Source: Bacteroidales bacterium (GTDB lineage: Bacteria; Bacteroidota; Bacteroidia; Bacteroidales; TTA-H9). Taken from it: a DNA stretch of 32,121 nt. The notes under the pieces were generated by a model. That model did not search any database. It saw only the letters and a program-made list of their open reading frames with translations, and was not told the DNA's origin. The stretch covers positions 1 through 32,121 of the forward strand of contig JAUSOY010000001.1 in the NCBI GenBank assembly GCA_030656615.1, in the 5' to 3' direction. The translations under genes and the position numbers were made by a program. Of the stretch, positions 8,863-18,105 are shown in pieces; the first letter of the stretch is position 1, and each line of letters begins with the position of its first letter.

Positions 8863-10206
8863 ATGAAAGCTCACAAGAACAATGTCTTTATTAAAATTAG
8901 TATCATTGTTGTAATAGGCATGTTGCTACTTGTGCCTGCGGCAATGATTAAAAGTTTGATTGTTGAAAGGGAAGCTACACAACGGGAAGCAAGACTGGAA
9001 GTTGGAGCAAAATGGGGACAAGAGCAGACCATATCTGGTCCATGCATTTCTGTACCTTTTTTACGGTATATCAAGCAAGTTTCTGCGAAAGATAGCATTG
9101 GTAAAGTGATGCTGGTAAAGGAGTATATTCATTTTTTACCGTCCGAACTGTTTATCAATGGCAATATATATCCAGAACGCAGAAACAGAGGCATTTATGA
9201 AATAGTAGTGTATAACTCCAAAATAAAGATTTCCGGTGTTTTCAAACGAATTGATTTTTCGGGCTTTGATATTCCCATGAATAGTATTCAGTTGGATAAA
9301 GCGGTTATTTCTATTGGTATTAATGATTTACGGGGCATCGAAAAACAGGTTAGCCTGCGATGGAACGGTGAAAAATCTTTGTTTAATCCGGGTATGGTCA
9401 GTAACGATGTTTTTGAAAGCGGAATAAATGCACTGGTTAATATTTCTGACTATGACAGTGCAGCCTATTCGTTTTCATTCGACCTGGATTTGAAAGGCAG
9501 TCAGTTGTTGTATTTCATTCCTGTGGGAGAAGTAACGGATGTAAATATTGTTTCTTCCTGGAAAAATCCAAGCTTTAATGGTGCATTCTTACCCGATACG
9601 CGTACCGTCACCGACTCGGGTTTTGTCGCAAACTGGAATATCTTAAACCTTAACCGTAATTTCCCCCAACAGTGGGTTGGGAGCAATTATAAAATTGCCC
9701 CATCCGCATTCGGCATCGATTTGCTAGTTCCCGTCGATAACTATCAGAAATCAATGCGATCCATTAAGTATGCTCTTCTGTTTATTGCACTCACCTTTAT
9801 GGTTTTCTTTTTTGTGGAGGTTTTGCAAAAGGTATTTATACATCCTGTTCAGTATATCTTGGTCGGGTTTGCGCTGATTATTTTTTATACCCTTTTATTA
9901 TCGATATCGGAGCATATTAATTATAATGCTGCATTTTTCGTTTCAGCCTTGGCTACACTTTTATTAATCGCTGCATATGTTAAAGCGATCCTTAAATCAA
10001 ACATTTTAACTGGTTTAATAAGTGGTATATTATTGATTCTGTATACCTTCATTTTTGTTATCATCCAATTACAGGATTATGCTTTGCTCATCGGCAGCAT
10101 CGGACTTTTTGTTATTCTTGCTTTGGTGATGTTCATTTCGAGGAAAATCGACTGGTACAATCTGAATATGGACGACAAGGCATTAACAATTTCTGAAAAA
10201 GACTAA
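8863..10206 (+). CDS. creD: CreD-family inner membrane protein
   Basis: 447 residues, the usual CreD size. It starts with a membrane helix (IKISIIVVIGMLLLVPAAMI) and the family signature IVEREATQREARLEVGAKWGQEQTISGPCISVPF, followed by a large periplasmic domain. The second half (about 300-430) contains some five or six membrane segments. In enterobacteria CreD belongs to the CreBC regulon and is linked to envelope integrity and beta-lactam or colicin tolerance; the biochemical role is not known. There are no creBC sensor genes next to it, as is usual in Bacteroidota. Confidence 0.9.
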   Translation: MKAHKNNVFIKISIIVVIGMLLLVPAAMIKSLIVEREATQREARLEVGAKWGQEQTISGPCISVPFLRYIKQVSAKDSIGKVMLVKEYIHFLPSELFINGNIYPERRNRGIYEIVVYNSKIKISGVFKRIDFSGFDIPMNSIQLDKAVISIGINDLRGIEKQVSLRWNGEKSLFNPGMVSNDVFESGINALVNISDYDSAAYSFSFDLDLKGSQLLYFIPVGEVTDVNIVSSWKNPSFNGAFLPDTRTVTDSGFVANWNILNLNRNFPQQWVGSNYKIAPSAFGIDLLVPVDNYQKSMRSIKYALLFIALTFMVFFFVEVLQKVFIHPVQYILVGFALIIFYTLLLSISEHINYNAAFFVSALATLLLIAAYVKAILKSNILTGLISGILLILYTFIFVIIQLQDYALLIGSIGLFVILALVMFISRKIDWYNLNMDDKALTISEKD

Positions 10207-10239
10207 TATTTGTAGGCATTGTTCAAAAAATCATGTGAT

Positions 10240-11034
10240 ATGAAAAGAGTAATTATTGTTAGTCTTATTCTTTTTAGTATTTCTTTTGTGGTGGGTGCTC
10301 AGGAGAATTATCCGCGCATTATTCAAATGAAAGTAATAGAAGGGCTGCGTTTTGTATATTGCCAACAAATGAAATCGCCTGCTGATATGTTGTTGGTAAA
10401 ATTGCATCATAAATCAGGTTTTTGTCGGGTAATTAATCTTGACGATTCATTGGTGGAAGCTAAAGAGGTTTTCCCTCCTGATTATATGGATATGAGTGAA
10501 GTGTCTGTTGAAATTGCTATAGATTCTGTAGCAGATATTGTGTGGATTAAGAAAAAGGAATTTCAAACTTTAAAGCTAAAAAACTCTGAAAATCCTTTTA
10601 AAAAATTGAAATCCCGATTTCAAAACGACACCATGGAATCACTTCAGATGCAGATTAGTCAGCTTTTTAAAAACATGAGTTTGTTGGATTATCAAAACAG
10701 AATGCAAGCGAAGTATCCCGGCTTATTGATGGTTAAAAAATATGGCAAGGGGTTCCCAACGATTTTAATGGAATCAAAATCCTTGTTTCCTTTCATCGTT
10801 TATCCGGAGGAAGCCAGAATGAATGGAACACAAGGGGCTGTTGCTCTGGCTTTTGTTATTACTAAAAATGGTGATCTGGATGACGAAATTCATGTAATCG
10901 ATTATTTGGGCGATGGTTGTACTGAAGCGATTATTGTGGGATTAAAAGAAATGGCCAGGCAAGTAAAAATAAATAATATGACTTTTGAAAATGACATATA
11001 TTATGATGGCTCCTATTATTTTCAGTTGGATTAA
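10240..11034 (+). CDS. Secreted protein with a degenerate TonB C-terminal domain
   Basis: 264 residues from the ATG at 10240, which directly precedes the signal peptide MKRVIIVSLILFSISFVVGAQ; a TTG seven codons earlier (10219) is less plausible. The N-terminal half is unrecognised. The C-terminal part LFPFIVYPEEARMNGTQGAVALAFVITKNGDLDDEIHVIDYLGDGCTEAIIVGL has the YP-x-x-AR, G-x-V-x-h-x-F-x-h and G-x-h signature of the TonB C-terminal fold. It lies 33 bp after creD and may be cotranscribed. Likely periplasmic; partner unknown. Confidence 0.65.
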   Translation: MKRVIIVSLILFSISFVVGAQENYPRIIQMKVIEGLRFVYCQQMKSPADMLLVKLHHKSGFCRVINLDDSLVEAKEVFPPDYMDMSEVSVEIAIDSVADIVWIKKKEFQTLKLKNSENPFKKLKSRFQNDTMESLQMQISQLFKNMSLLDYQNRMQAKYPGLLMVKKYGKGFPTILMESKSLFPFIVYPEEARMNGTQGAVALAFVITKNGDLDDEIHVIDYLGDGCTEAIIVGLKEMARQVKINNMTFENDIYYDGSYYFQLD

Positions 11035-11043
11035 TAATTTTTG

Positions 11044-11051
11044 TATATTTG
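11044..11051 (+). promoter_or_regulatory. -7 element (TATATTTG) before the outer-membrane protein gene
   Basis: Exact TAnnTTTG match 52 nt before ATG 11104; transcription would start near 11057. The nearest TTG (11026-11028) is only 15 nt upstream. Confidence 0.4.
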
Positions 11052-11103
11052 ATTTCTATTTTTTGGCTTAAAATCGTTGTAAAAAAACTATAATTATCAA
11101 AAA

Positions 11104-12393
11104 ATGCATTTAAAAATAATTAGTTTTCCCTTTGGCAGGCTGATGATGTTTATAATCAGCATATTATTTTGCCATATGCTTAATGCACAACAGAATTTTC
11201 AGGCAGGTTATATCGTTTCTTCTCAAGGTGATTCCATTCACGGATATATTGATTACAGGAATTGGGAAATGAATCCGAAGGCTGTGGAATTTAAAAAGGA
11301 TCTTAACAGTAGTATTGTTAAGTATTTCCCATTGGATATTCAAAGTTTTGGAGTGTTAGATGAAATTTATCAGAGCGCTATTGTGCAAACTGAAGTTAGT
11401 CCTGTTCATATCAATGATTTGGACAATAAAAGTGAATTGATTTTTGAAACGGATACTACTTTTTTGCAAACCTTGCTTCGGGGTTCATATTCATTGTTTT
11501 ATTACAAAAACAGGATTGGTAAGGATCAGTTTTATGTCAAAAAAGGCGGAGGATATGATCTACTGATTTATAAAAGGTACTTAAAGGAAGAGAATGGCGT
11601 AAATCGGCTAGTTGAAAACAAAATCTATATCGGTCAATTAGTAAGCTATTTTAGTGATTGTCAGTCCGTACAATCAAAGTTTAAGAGGCTGGATTATGAC
11701 AAGAAAAGCATCATAAATATTTTTGTGAATTATGCAGATTGCATTAATTCTAAAATCACTTTTCAGAAAATACCGGAGGGTATTATCACGAATATTGGTA
11801 TTGTTGGAGGCGTGTCATTAACAAACTCCAAATTCAGTGGACCAGCATCATTCAATTATCTGACCAAATCTGAGTTTGAAACATCAGTAGATTTCGCCGG
11901 GGGTTTGTTTTTCGATTTTGTATTCTCCAGAAATAATAGAAAGTGGTCTATTTACAATGAAGTTAACTTTTCTACCTATTCTTTAGAATCGCAGTACACA
12001 GATTATGTAAGTTCTAATAATTATACCATAAGCGATCTTCAAATGAAGTTTTCTTATCTAAAAATGAATAACATGCTGCGGTTTAAGTATCCCGTTGGAA
12101 AAGCATTTATTTTTGCAAATGCAGGTATTTCATATGGTTTTTTAAAAACAGAGGTAAATATTAGAAATGAGGAGAAACATTTTTCGTCTATTATAACGTA
12201 CAAATATGGTCCTGTTTTAAAGGATACCCGTAGTTTAGAACTGGGCATCGTCGCTGGTCTGGGTGTTAAATATAATCGGTTTAGCATCGAAGTCAGATAT
12301 GAAACAGGAAGCGGGGTTTCGGCGTATACCGCGCTTGGTAATCGTGTTACCCGTTATCACTTCCTTCTGGGATATACCATAGGGAGCTATTAG
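11104..12393 (+). CDS. Probable outer-membrane beta-barrel protein
   Basis: 429 residues. A signal peptide (MMFIISILFCHMLNAQQ) precedes YIVSSQGDSIHGYIDYRNWEMNPKAVEFK, an N-terminal segment common in Bacteroidota outer-membrane proteins of unknown function. The second half, from about residue 225, alternates aromatic and polar residues in paired strands (VSLTNSKFSGPASF, LFFDFVFSRNNRKWSIYNEVNFSTYSL, MLRFKYPVGKAFIFANAGISYGF, KYNRFSIEVRYETGSG) and ends in HFLLGYTIGSY, typical of a PorT-like or OMP_b-brl barrel. Substrate or role unknown. It faces a convergent cytochrome gene. Confidence 0.65.
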   Translation: MHLKIISFPFGRLMMFIISILFCHMLNAQQNFQAGYIVSSQGDSIHGYIDYRNWEMNPKAVEFKKDLNSSIVKYFPLDIQSFGVLDEIYQSAIVQTEVSPVHINDLDNKSELIFETDTTFLQTLLRGSYSLFYYKNRIGKDQFYVKKGGGYDLLIYKRYLKEENGVNRLVENKIYIGQLVSYFSDCQSVQSKFKRLDYDKKSIINIFVNYADCINSKITFQKIPEGIITNIGIVGGVSLTNSKFSGPASFNYLTKSEFETSVDFAGGLFFDFVFSRNNRKWSIYNEVNFSTYSLESQYTDYVSSNNYTISDLQMKFSYLKMNNMLRFKYPVGKAFIFANAGISYGFLKTEVNIRNEEKHFSSIITYKYGPVLKDTRSLELGIVAGLGVKYNRFSIEVRYETGSGVSAYTALGNRVTRYHFLLGYTIGSY

Positions 12394-12519
12394 TATTTGA
12401 AATAGTATCGTTACAGGATTTACTTAATAGTCAAAATCCTTCAACAATAGTCGAATGCTTAATAAGTAGTTCGCCATCAATAAGTATCGTTCGGTTATCG
12501 GAGAACGCAATCCGCTCTT

Positions 12520-14019
12520 CTATCGGTATAAATCCTTATGACATTCGGAGCATTTGTAGTTTTTCCAACCGTCTTCCGGGTCATTTGGATGTTTAAATGC
12601 TAATGAACCGAACACTTCTGATTTCTCCATTTTGTCAGGCGGACCTTGTGCATTGATCGAATGGCAGAGATTACAATCCATGGAGATTACCCGGCCAGTT
12701 GGCGTTTTATGCTTATTATTGTGACAACGGAAACATCCGTCGGTTTCGAGATGGCCTATATGATTGGGATATTTTGTCCAATTGACTTTCATTCCGGGAA
12801 AGATATTTTTATAAAATCCATCTTTTATTTGCACGATTGCCTGATCAATCATGGGCTTTAGTCGGGGCATGTCGTCGGCATACATCATTTCATAATAGGA
12901 TTTTACTTCTGTTTCTATATATCGATAGGCGCTGTCACGGGTTGGGAAATCAACGTTTAAAACCTGCATGGCCACCGTTTTAATGTCGGGTAATTCACAG
13001 GAGATGCTGCCGGAGGCTATTTTGTTGTTGATAAATTTCATGGGCGAATTATACAAGTGCGAGGGGCGGTTATGGCAATCCATGCAGTCCATGGTGCGTT
13101 TATCTGTTTTTACTCCCACATAGGCTTCAGGAGTTTCTTCGTCCATTGTATAGATGTTTACTTCACCGGTTTCTGTATTGGTGTATTTTACCCATGGAAT
13201 AAATTCGCGGTCGGGGCTGGCTTCGTATTCTATTTGCACCGCTGGATTAATGTGCCAGTGTATGCCTTCTTTAAGACCCATGGCGCTGTGTTCGGGTCCG
13301 GTTTTAATCACCAGACTGATATCCCATGCTGAATTTGTTTCGTCAGCCAGATAATGTTTTTCAATGCGATGTTTCTGAGCGTAAAATTTTTCAGGCCAGT
13401 GACATTTTTCACAAGTTTCACGGGCAGGACGTAAAGATGAAATCGGTGTAGGAATGGGTGTGGGATATATGCCTGTTGTTACGGCATAAACCTGATACAA
13501 ACCAGAAAGTTTGGATTTTACGTACCAGTTTGCGCCACTACCAACGTGGCATTCCACACAGGATACACGGGCGTGCGACGAGTTCTGGTAAGCGACATAT
13601 TCGGGTTCCATCACCGAATGGCACAATTTACCGCAGAATTCAACAGATTCGCTGTAATGAAATGCTTCGTAACTCCCAATGGATGTTAATAAGAGAAAAA
13701 CGACGGTTCCTATTGAAAATATAATAATGGCATTTCTCTGTGGAGAAACATTTAGATCGAGGATCGGCCAATTTTTTTCCAGATTTGTTTCGGTTTTTTT
13801 CTCTTTTTTATGTTTGCGAATCATACCAATGGGAATCAAAACCAATCCGATAATTAAAAATGCAGGAAGAATGATAAAGGCAAAAAGCCCAAGATACGAG
13901 CCACCCTCGCCAAATACAAGCGTAAGTGCAAGCAGTAATAGTATCGCAAAAAGGCTGAAAATGGCTATCACCACTCCAGAGAGCGACAACCAGTTGTAGA
14001 CCGAGGTTGGAAGTTTCAT
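12520..14019 (-). CDS. Membrane multihaem cytochrome c, NapC/NirT family, seven haem sites
   Basis: 499 residues from the ATG at 14019. That start was chosen because a strong promoter (-33 at 14074-14077, -7 at 14046-14053) would begin transcription near 14040, leaving the earlier ATG at 14043 at or before the RNA 5' end. Three membrane segments come first (about 12-36, 42-67, 96-116 from this start). Then come FCGKLCHSVM, CVECH, CEKCH, CMDCH, CFRCH, CNLCH and CSECH: six CX2CH sites and a first site with three residues between the cysteines. The family passes electrons from menaquinol to periplasmic reductases. No reductase gene is adjacent, so the terminal acceptor is unknown. Confidence 0.85.
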   Translation of the reverse strand: MKLPTSVYNWLSLSGVVIAIFSLFAILLLLALTLVFGEGGSYLGLFAFIILPAFLIIGLVLIPIGMIRKHKKEKKTETNLEKNWPILDLNVSPQRNAIIIFSIGTVVFLLLTSIGSYEAFHYSESVEFCGKLCHSVMEPEYVAYQNSSHARVSCVECHVGSGANWYVKSKLSGLYQVYAVTTGIYPTPIPTPISSLRPARETCEKCHWPEKFYAQKHRIEKHYLADETNSAWDISLVIKTGPEHSAMGLKEGIHWHINPAVQIEYEASPDREFIPWVKYTNTETGEVNIYTMDEETPEAYVGVKTDKRTMDCMDCHNRPSHLYNSPMKFINNKIASGSISCELPDIKTVAMQVLNVDFPTRDSAYRYIETEVKSYYEMMYADDMPRLKPMIDQAIVQIKDGFYKNIFPGMKVNWTKYPNHIGHLETDGCFRCHNNKHKTPTGRVISMDCNLCHSINAQGPPDKMEKSEVFGSLAFKHPNDPEDGWKNYKCSECHKDLYR

Positions 14020-14045
14020 AGTGCTATTTGTTGATTGGTTCATCC

Positions 14046-14077
14046 CAAATATACAAATACCTGCATGTTTTTCCAAA
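14046..14077 (-). promoter_or_regulatory. Promoter of the cytochrome gene (TTTG-N20-TATATTTG)
   Basis: On the minus strand, TTTG (14077-14074), 20 nt, then TATATTTG (14053-14046). Both elements match the Bacteroidota consensus. The predicted start near 14040 decides the start codon of the cytochrome gene. Confidence 0.6.
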
Positions 14078-14140
14078 TTGTAATTCTGTGGTTTGAACTA
14101 AAAGTGGCATTAATATCTTGAATAATAAATATGTAGGTAA

Positions 14141-14170
14141 TTGAATATTTTAAAATTTGTCGTATATTCG
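14141..14170 (+). promoter_or_regulatory. Promoter of the SDR/DUF2867 gene (TTG-N19-TATATTCG)
   Basis: TTG at 14141-14143 and TATATTCG at 14163-14170 (one mismatch from TAnnTTTG), spacing 19. Expected start about 14176. It is divergent from the cytochrome promoter about 65 bp away. Confidence 0.45.
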
Positions 14171-14189
14171 TAATACAAAATCGATTACT

Positions 14190-15695
14190 TTGAAACATCG
14201 GACAGAAACCATTGACTATTTATGTACGGATCTTCCTGGTGGCCCCCTGCCTGGAATTGGCCAGATATTAATTACCGGAGCCACGGGTTATATTGGTGGA
14301 AGACTTACACCGGAACTGTTAAACCGGGGGTATGAGGTCAGTGTTATGGTTAGAAAAGCATCTCCAGAGATTAAGGATCGTTTTCCGGGTGCCCGTGTTG
14401 TCGTTGCAGATGCCTCGAATTTTGAAGACCTATGTAATGCTTTGAAAGGGATTTCAGTAGCATATTATTTTTTGCATTCATTGCAGTTAGGCCAAAAGCA
14501 GTTCGAGAAGGCTGATTTACAGATGGCAGAAAATTTTAAGCGTGCCTCAGAAATAAATGGTGTAAACCGAATTATTTATCTGACGGGCTTAGGACGCGAA
14601 GATTCGCATTTATCTCCTCATCTTGCCAACCGCATGAAGGTGGCTGAAATTCTTTCGGATGGTGCGGTTCCGGTAACGTTGCTTCGCGCAGGGATGATTA
14701 TTGGTTCTGGAAGCGCCTCCTACGAAATTCTTCGTCATCTGGTTAAAAACAGCCGGATTTTTCTGATTCCCAAGTGGGCAAAAACCAATGGTCAGCCTAT
14801 TGGAATCCGTAATGTAATTAAGTATCTGGTTGGTGTTCTGGAAAAGCCTGAAACTTCAGGCCGTTCCTTTGATATTGGTGGTAAAGATGTACTAACGTAT
14901 GTTGACATGCTGCGCCAACTTGCTTTTTTACTTGGTAAAAAACGCTATTATATCCCGGCTGGCCCCATTAATTATACGCCTTTGTATGGTTATTTTGCCA
15001 GTCTGTTAACACCCGTCCCCGCCCCAATAACAAAGGTGCTCATCGAAAGTTGTAAGTATGAGGTAATTTGTCAGAACAATGATATCCTTGACATTATTCC
15101 ACTAAAAAGGTTGTCGTTTCAGGAGGCTTTGTTAAAGGCGATGACGGCCGAAGAGACCGATCAGGTGAAAACCCGTTGGTCTGATGCGTACCCGCCCGAT
15201 TACGACTCGGCAGTAAAACTGCATGAACTGAATTACAGTCCACGTTATATCAGTTCCCATATTTTACTCTCGCATAAGTCGCCGGAAGCACTTTTTGATG
15301 CATTTTGTCAGGTGGGGGGAACAAATGGCTGGTTTCATAGTAACTGGATGTGGCGTTTACGCGGAATGTTTGATCGATTGATTCAGGGCGTGGGTTCGTC
15401 ACGGGGCAGAAGAAGTGCAGATACATTACGGATTAATGACGTAATTGACTTTTGGAGGGTAGAAGATTTGGTAGAGAACAAACGATTGCTTCTGCGTGCC
15501 GAAATGATTATGCCTGGTATGGCCTGGTTGGAGTTTATTGCAGACACCGAGGGCGGTATAAGCCGGCTGAACATCAATGCATATCTTGAACCCACGAATT
15601 GGAAGGGTGTGGTATATTGGTATAATTTCCTGCCATTTCACGGAGTCATCTTTAAAAATCTTATTCATCAGATTGAACGAAGGGCGGAGGGATAA
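14190..15695 (+). CDS. NAD(P)-binding SDR protein with C-terminal DUF2867 domain
   Basis: 501 residues from the TTG at 14190; an earlier in-frame TTG (14157) would lie before the predicted RNA start. No ATG exists upstream of the dinucleotide-binding motif ITGATGYIGG. The first 290 residues are an atypical extended SDR of the YbjT/NmrA kind (LLNRGYEVSVMVRKAS, VVVADASN, IIYLTGLG). The rest, from ISSHILLSHKSPEALFDAFCQVGGTNGWFHSNWMWRLRG to WYNFLPFHGVIFKNL, is DUF2867. The fusion is widespread but its substrate is not known. A bidirectional terminator follows immediately. Confidence 0.8.
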   Translation: MKHRTETIDYLCTDLPGGPLPGIGQILITGATGYIGGRLTPELLNRGYEVSVMVRKASPEIKDRFPGARVVVADASNFEDLCNALKGISVAYYFLHSLQLGQKQFEKADLQMAENFKRASEINGVNRIIYLTGLGREDSHLSPHLANRMKVAEILSDGAVPVTLLRAGMIIGSGSASYEILRHLVKNSRIFLIPKWAKTNGQPIGIRNVIKYLVGVLEKPETSGRSFDIGGKDVLTYVDMLRQLAFLLGKKRYYIPAGPINYTPLYGYFASLLTPVPAPITKVLIESCKYEVICQNNDILDIIPLKRLSFQEALLKAMTAEETDQVKTRWSDAYPPDYDSAVKLHELNYSPRYISSHILLSHKSPEALFDAFCQVGGTNGWFHSNWMWRLRGMFDRLIQGVGSSRGRRSADTLRINDVIDFWRVEDLVENKRLLLRAEMIMPGMAWLEFIADTEGGISRLNINAYLEPTNWKGVVYWYNFLPFHGVIFKNLIHQIERRAEG

Positions 15696-15724
15696 AAAAA
15701 ACCCGCCACGGATGGCGGGTTTGC
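15694..15724. terminator. Bidirectional rho-independent terminator
   Basis: Perfect ten-base arms AAACCCGCCA (15699-15708) and TGGCGGGTTT (15713-15722) with loop CGGA. A run of A at 15694-15701 gives a strong U tract for the minus-strand kbl transcript; the T run on the plus side is shorter. It separates convergent genes. Confidence 0.85.
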
Positions 15725-15753
15725 AAGCAAAGATTAAGGATTTAATATGGGAT

Positions 15754-16944
15754 TTATTTAATAATCCCCATTTCTTTTCCAACTTTGGTAAATGCCGCAA
15801 TCGCTTTATCAAGATGTGCACGCTCGTGAGCCGCTGAAATCTGAACCCGAATTCGGGCCTGACCTTTAGGCACCACGGGATAATAGAATCCAATAACATA
15901 AATTCCTTCTTCGAGTAAGCGGGCTGCTAAATCCTGTGAAAGTTTTGCGTCATAAAGCATTACAGCAATAATTGCACTTTGAGTGGGTTTGCAATCGAAT
16001 CCTGCCTGAATCATTTTTTCGGAGAAGTAGGCGGTGTTTTCGTGTAACTTATCCTGAAGTTCGTTGGTTTCGCTCATCATTTCAACCATTTTTATACCTG
16101 CTGCAGCAACAGATGGAGGAATGGAATTAGAGAAGAGATAAGGTCTGGAGCGTTGACGAAGCATGTCAATTACTTCTTTTTTACCCGTAGTGAAACCGCC
16201 AATGGCACCACCAAAAGCTTTACCCAGAGTCCCGGTAATGATTTCCACCTTGCCTTTGAGCTTATATAATTCAGTAACGCCTCTTCCTGTTTGGCCAACA
16301 ACACCGGCAGAATGTGATTCGTCAACCATAATCATGGCATCATATTTATTGGCCAGTTCATATATTTTATCGAGCGGTGCAACATTACCATCCATCGAAA
16401 AAACGCCATCGGTAACAATAAGGCGGAAGCGTTGTGCCTGGGCTTCCTTCAGTTTTTCTTCCAAATCAGCCATGTCGGCATTGGCATAACGATAACGCTG
16501 GGCTTTGCAAAGCCTTACTCCATCGATGATGGAAGCATGATTTAATGAATCGCTGATGATGGCGTCTTCTTCGCCCATCAGGGGTTCAAATACGCCTCCA
16601 TTGGCATCAAAACAGGCGGCATACAGAATGGTATCTTCTGTGCCAAAAAATTCGGCAATTTTTTCTTCCAACTTTTTATGTAAATCGGTGGTCCCGCATA
16701 TAAAGCGTACAGATGACATGCCATAACCATGCGAATCGAGTGCCTGCTTAACGGCCTCTTTTAGTTTTGGATTGTTTGAAAGGCCAAGATAGTTGTTGGC
16801 ACAAAAATTCAATACTTTTTGTCCGCTGCTGACGCTGATTTCAGCTCCCTGTGGGCTGGTAATAACGCGTTCATTTTTGAACAAGCCGGCCTCGGCTATG
16901 CCTTTGAGCTCGTCTTGCAGATGTTTTTGATATTTCGAATACAT
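15754..16944 (-). CDS. kbl: 2-amino-3-ketobutyrate coenzyme A ligase (glycine C-acetyltransferase)
   Basis: 396 residues from ATG 16944 (MYSKYQKHLQDELKGIAEAGLFKNERVITSPQGAEI), the usual Kbl N-terminus. An earlier TTG at 16992 would precede the predicted promoter. It is a PLP-dependent alpha-oxoamine synthase: NFCANNYLGLSNNPKL, SVRFICGTTDLHKKLE, SDSLNHASIIDGVRL, TDGVFSMDGNVAPL, VDESHSAGVVGQTGRG and the PLP lysine in GTLGKAFGGAIGG. It converts 2-amino-3-ketobutyrate and CoA to glycine and acetyl-CoA, the second step of threonine breakdown. Threonine dehydrogenase, the first step, is divergently encoded at 17129, which strongly supports the assignment over BioF. Confidence 0.95.
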   Translation of the reverse strand: MYSKYQKHLQDELKGIAEAGLFKNERVITSPQGAEISVSSGQKVLNFCANNYLGLSNNPKLKEAVKQALDSHGYGMSSVRFICGTTDLHKKLEEKIAEFFGTEDTILYAACFDANGGVFEPLMGEEDAIISDSLNHASIIDGVRLCKAQRYRYANADMADLEEKLKEAQAQRFRLIVTDGVFSMDGNVAPLDKIYELANKYDAMIMVDESHSAGVVGQTGRGVTELYKLKGKVEIITGTLGKAFGGAIGGFTTGKKEVIDMLRQRSRPYLFSNSIPPSVAAAGIKMVEMMSETNELQDKLHENTAYFSEKMIQAGFDCKPTQSAIIAVMLYDAKLSQDLAARLLEEGIYVIGFYYPVVPKGQARIRVQISAAHERAHLDKAIAAFTKVGKEMGIIK

Positions 16945-16964
16945 GCTTGGGTGGTTTTGGGCTG

Positions 16965-16992
16965 TAAAGATACCAAAACTCATCCGAAACAA
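16965..16992 (-). promoter_or_regulatory. Probable kbl promoter (TTG-N17-TATCTTTA)
   Basis: On the minus strand TTG (16992-16990), 17 nt, TATCTTTA (16972-16965), one mismatch at the last base. Transcription from about 16959 leaves a leader of about 15 nt before ATG 16944. Confidence 0.4.
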
Positions 16993-17054
16993 TCAAAAAG
17001 TAAGTTTTCTGTTGAAAATGAAAATACGATGACGTTTTAGCGAAGCTTTATTTA

Positions 17055-17083
17055 TTGCCTGTAAAAGGTTTTCAGTAATTTTG
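17055..17083 (+). promoter_or_regulatory. Promoter of threonine dehydrogenase (TTG-N18-TAATTTTG)
   Basis: TTG at 17055-17057, 18 nt, TAATTTTG at 17076-17083, a full match to the Bacteroidota consensus. Expected start near 17089, leader about 40 nt. Together with the kbl promoter it forms a divergent control region. Confidence 0.6.
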
Positions 17084-17128
17084 CGGCAAATTGTGAATCG
17101 AATAACACAAAAATCTAAATAAGCAGCT

Positions 17129-18082
17129 ATGAAGAAAATTCTGGTGGTAGGATGTGCTGGTCAAATAGGGACGGAACTAACCCTAACTCTTCGCAAAATA
17201 TATGGCGCTGATAATGTGATCGCCAGCGATATCCATCTTCCTGAAAAATGTGGTAATGGTCCGTCCGAAATTCTGGATGTTACCGATAGGGCCAGACTTG
17301 AAACGGTAGTCAACAGATATGGTATTGATGCCATCGTAAATCTTGCGGCTATTTTGTCAGCTACCGGTGAAAAAAATCCAATGCTCGCATGGAATGTAAA
17401 TATGAACGGTCTCATCAATGTTTTGGAATGTGCCCGTGAGCATAAAATGAAACAGGTACTTACCCCCAGTTCCATTGCTGCATTTGGGCCGGGAACGCCA
17501 CTTAACAATACACCTCAGGAAACGGTTTTGCATCCTTCTACGATGTATGGCATTACTAAAGTTGCCGGAGAATTACTTGGCGATTATTACGTTAATAAAT
17601 ACGGACTCGATGTGCGCGGACTGCGTTATCCGGGCATCATTAGTAATGAAGCCCTTCCGGGTGGTGGTACAACCGATTATGCCGTTGCAATTTATTATGA
17701 CGCCATCAAATTCGGAAAATACAGCTGTTTCGTAAAAGAAGATACCCGTCTTCCAATGATGTATATGCCTGATTGCTTGAAAGCGACCATCGATCTGATG
17801 CAGGCTGATTTTTCGCAATTGAAGCACCATTCTGATTTTAACGTGGGTGCTATGAGTTTTTCGGCTGGCGATTTAGCAGCTTCCATTAAAAAATATATTC
17901 CCGGTTTTGAAATCGAATATAAACCCGATTTCCGTCAGTTAATTGCCGACAGCTGGCCTAACAGCGTTGACGATACGGCTGCCCGCGAAGAATGGGGCTG
18001 GAAACCCGATTACGATTTAGATGCCATGACCCGCGATATGCTTAGTGTTTTAGGCGAAAAACATAAAAACGGATTGATCTGA
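17129..18082 (+). CDS. L-threonine 3-dehydrogenase, short-chain (epimerase-like) type
   Basis: 317 residues. The Rossmann motif GCAGQIG is at 8-14, then ASDI, LAAILSATGEKNP, a TPSSIAAFGPG segment and the catalytic Y140-x3-K144 (TMYGITK). ISNEALPGGGTTDYAVAIYYDA and MMYMPDCLKATIDLM are typical of the extended-SDR L-threonine dehydrogenases found in Bacteroidota, distinct from the zinc-dependent Tdh of E. coli. It oxidises threonine to 2-amino-3-ketobutyrate with NAD+, the substrate of the Kbl encoded divergently. The pair makes a complete threonine-to-glycine route. Confidence 0.92.
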   Translation: MKKILVVGCAGQIGTELTLTLRKIYGADNVIASDIHLPEKCGNGPSEILDVTDRARLETVVNRYGIDAIVNLAAILSATGEKNPMLAWNVNMNGLINVLECAREHKMKQVLTPSSIAAFGPGTPLNNTPQETVLHPSTMYGITKVAGELLGDYYVNKYGLDVRGLRYPGIISNEALPGGGTTDYAVAIYYDAIKFGKYSCFVKEDTRLPMMYMPDCLKATIDLMQADFSQLKHHSDFNVGAMSFSAGDLAASIKKYIPGFEIEYKPDFRQLIADSWPNSVDDTAAREEWGWKPDYDLDAMTRDMLSVLGEKHKNGLI

Positions 18083-18105
18083 TTTGCTTGATTTTCATTT
18101 GTAAA

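Noticed and set aside
15426-15899. Minus-strand open frame of 157 codons overlapping the SDR gene and the end of kbl
   Set aside because: It runs through the terminator hairpin and the ends of two well-supported genes in other frames, and the translation shows no domain.
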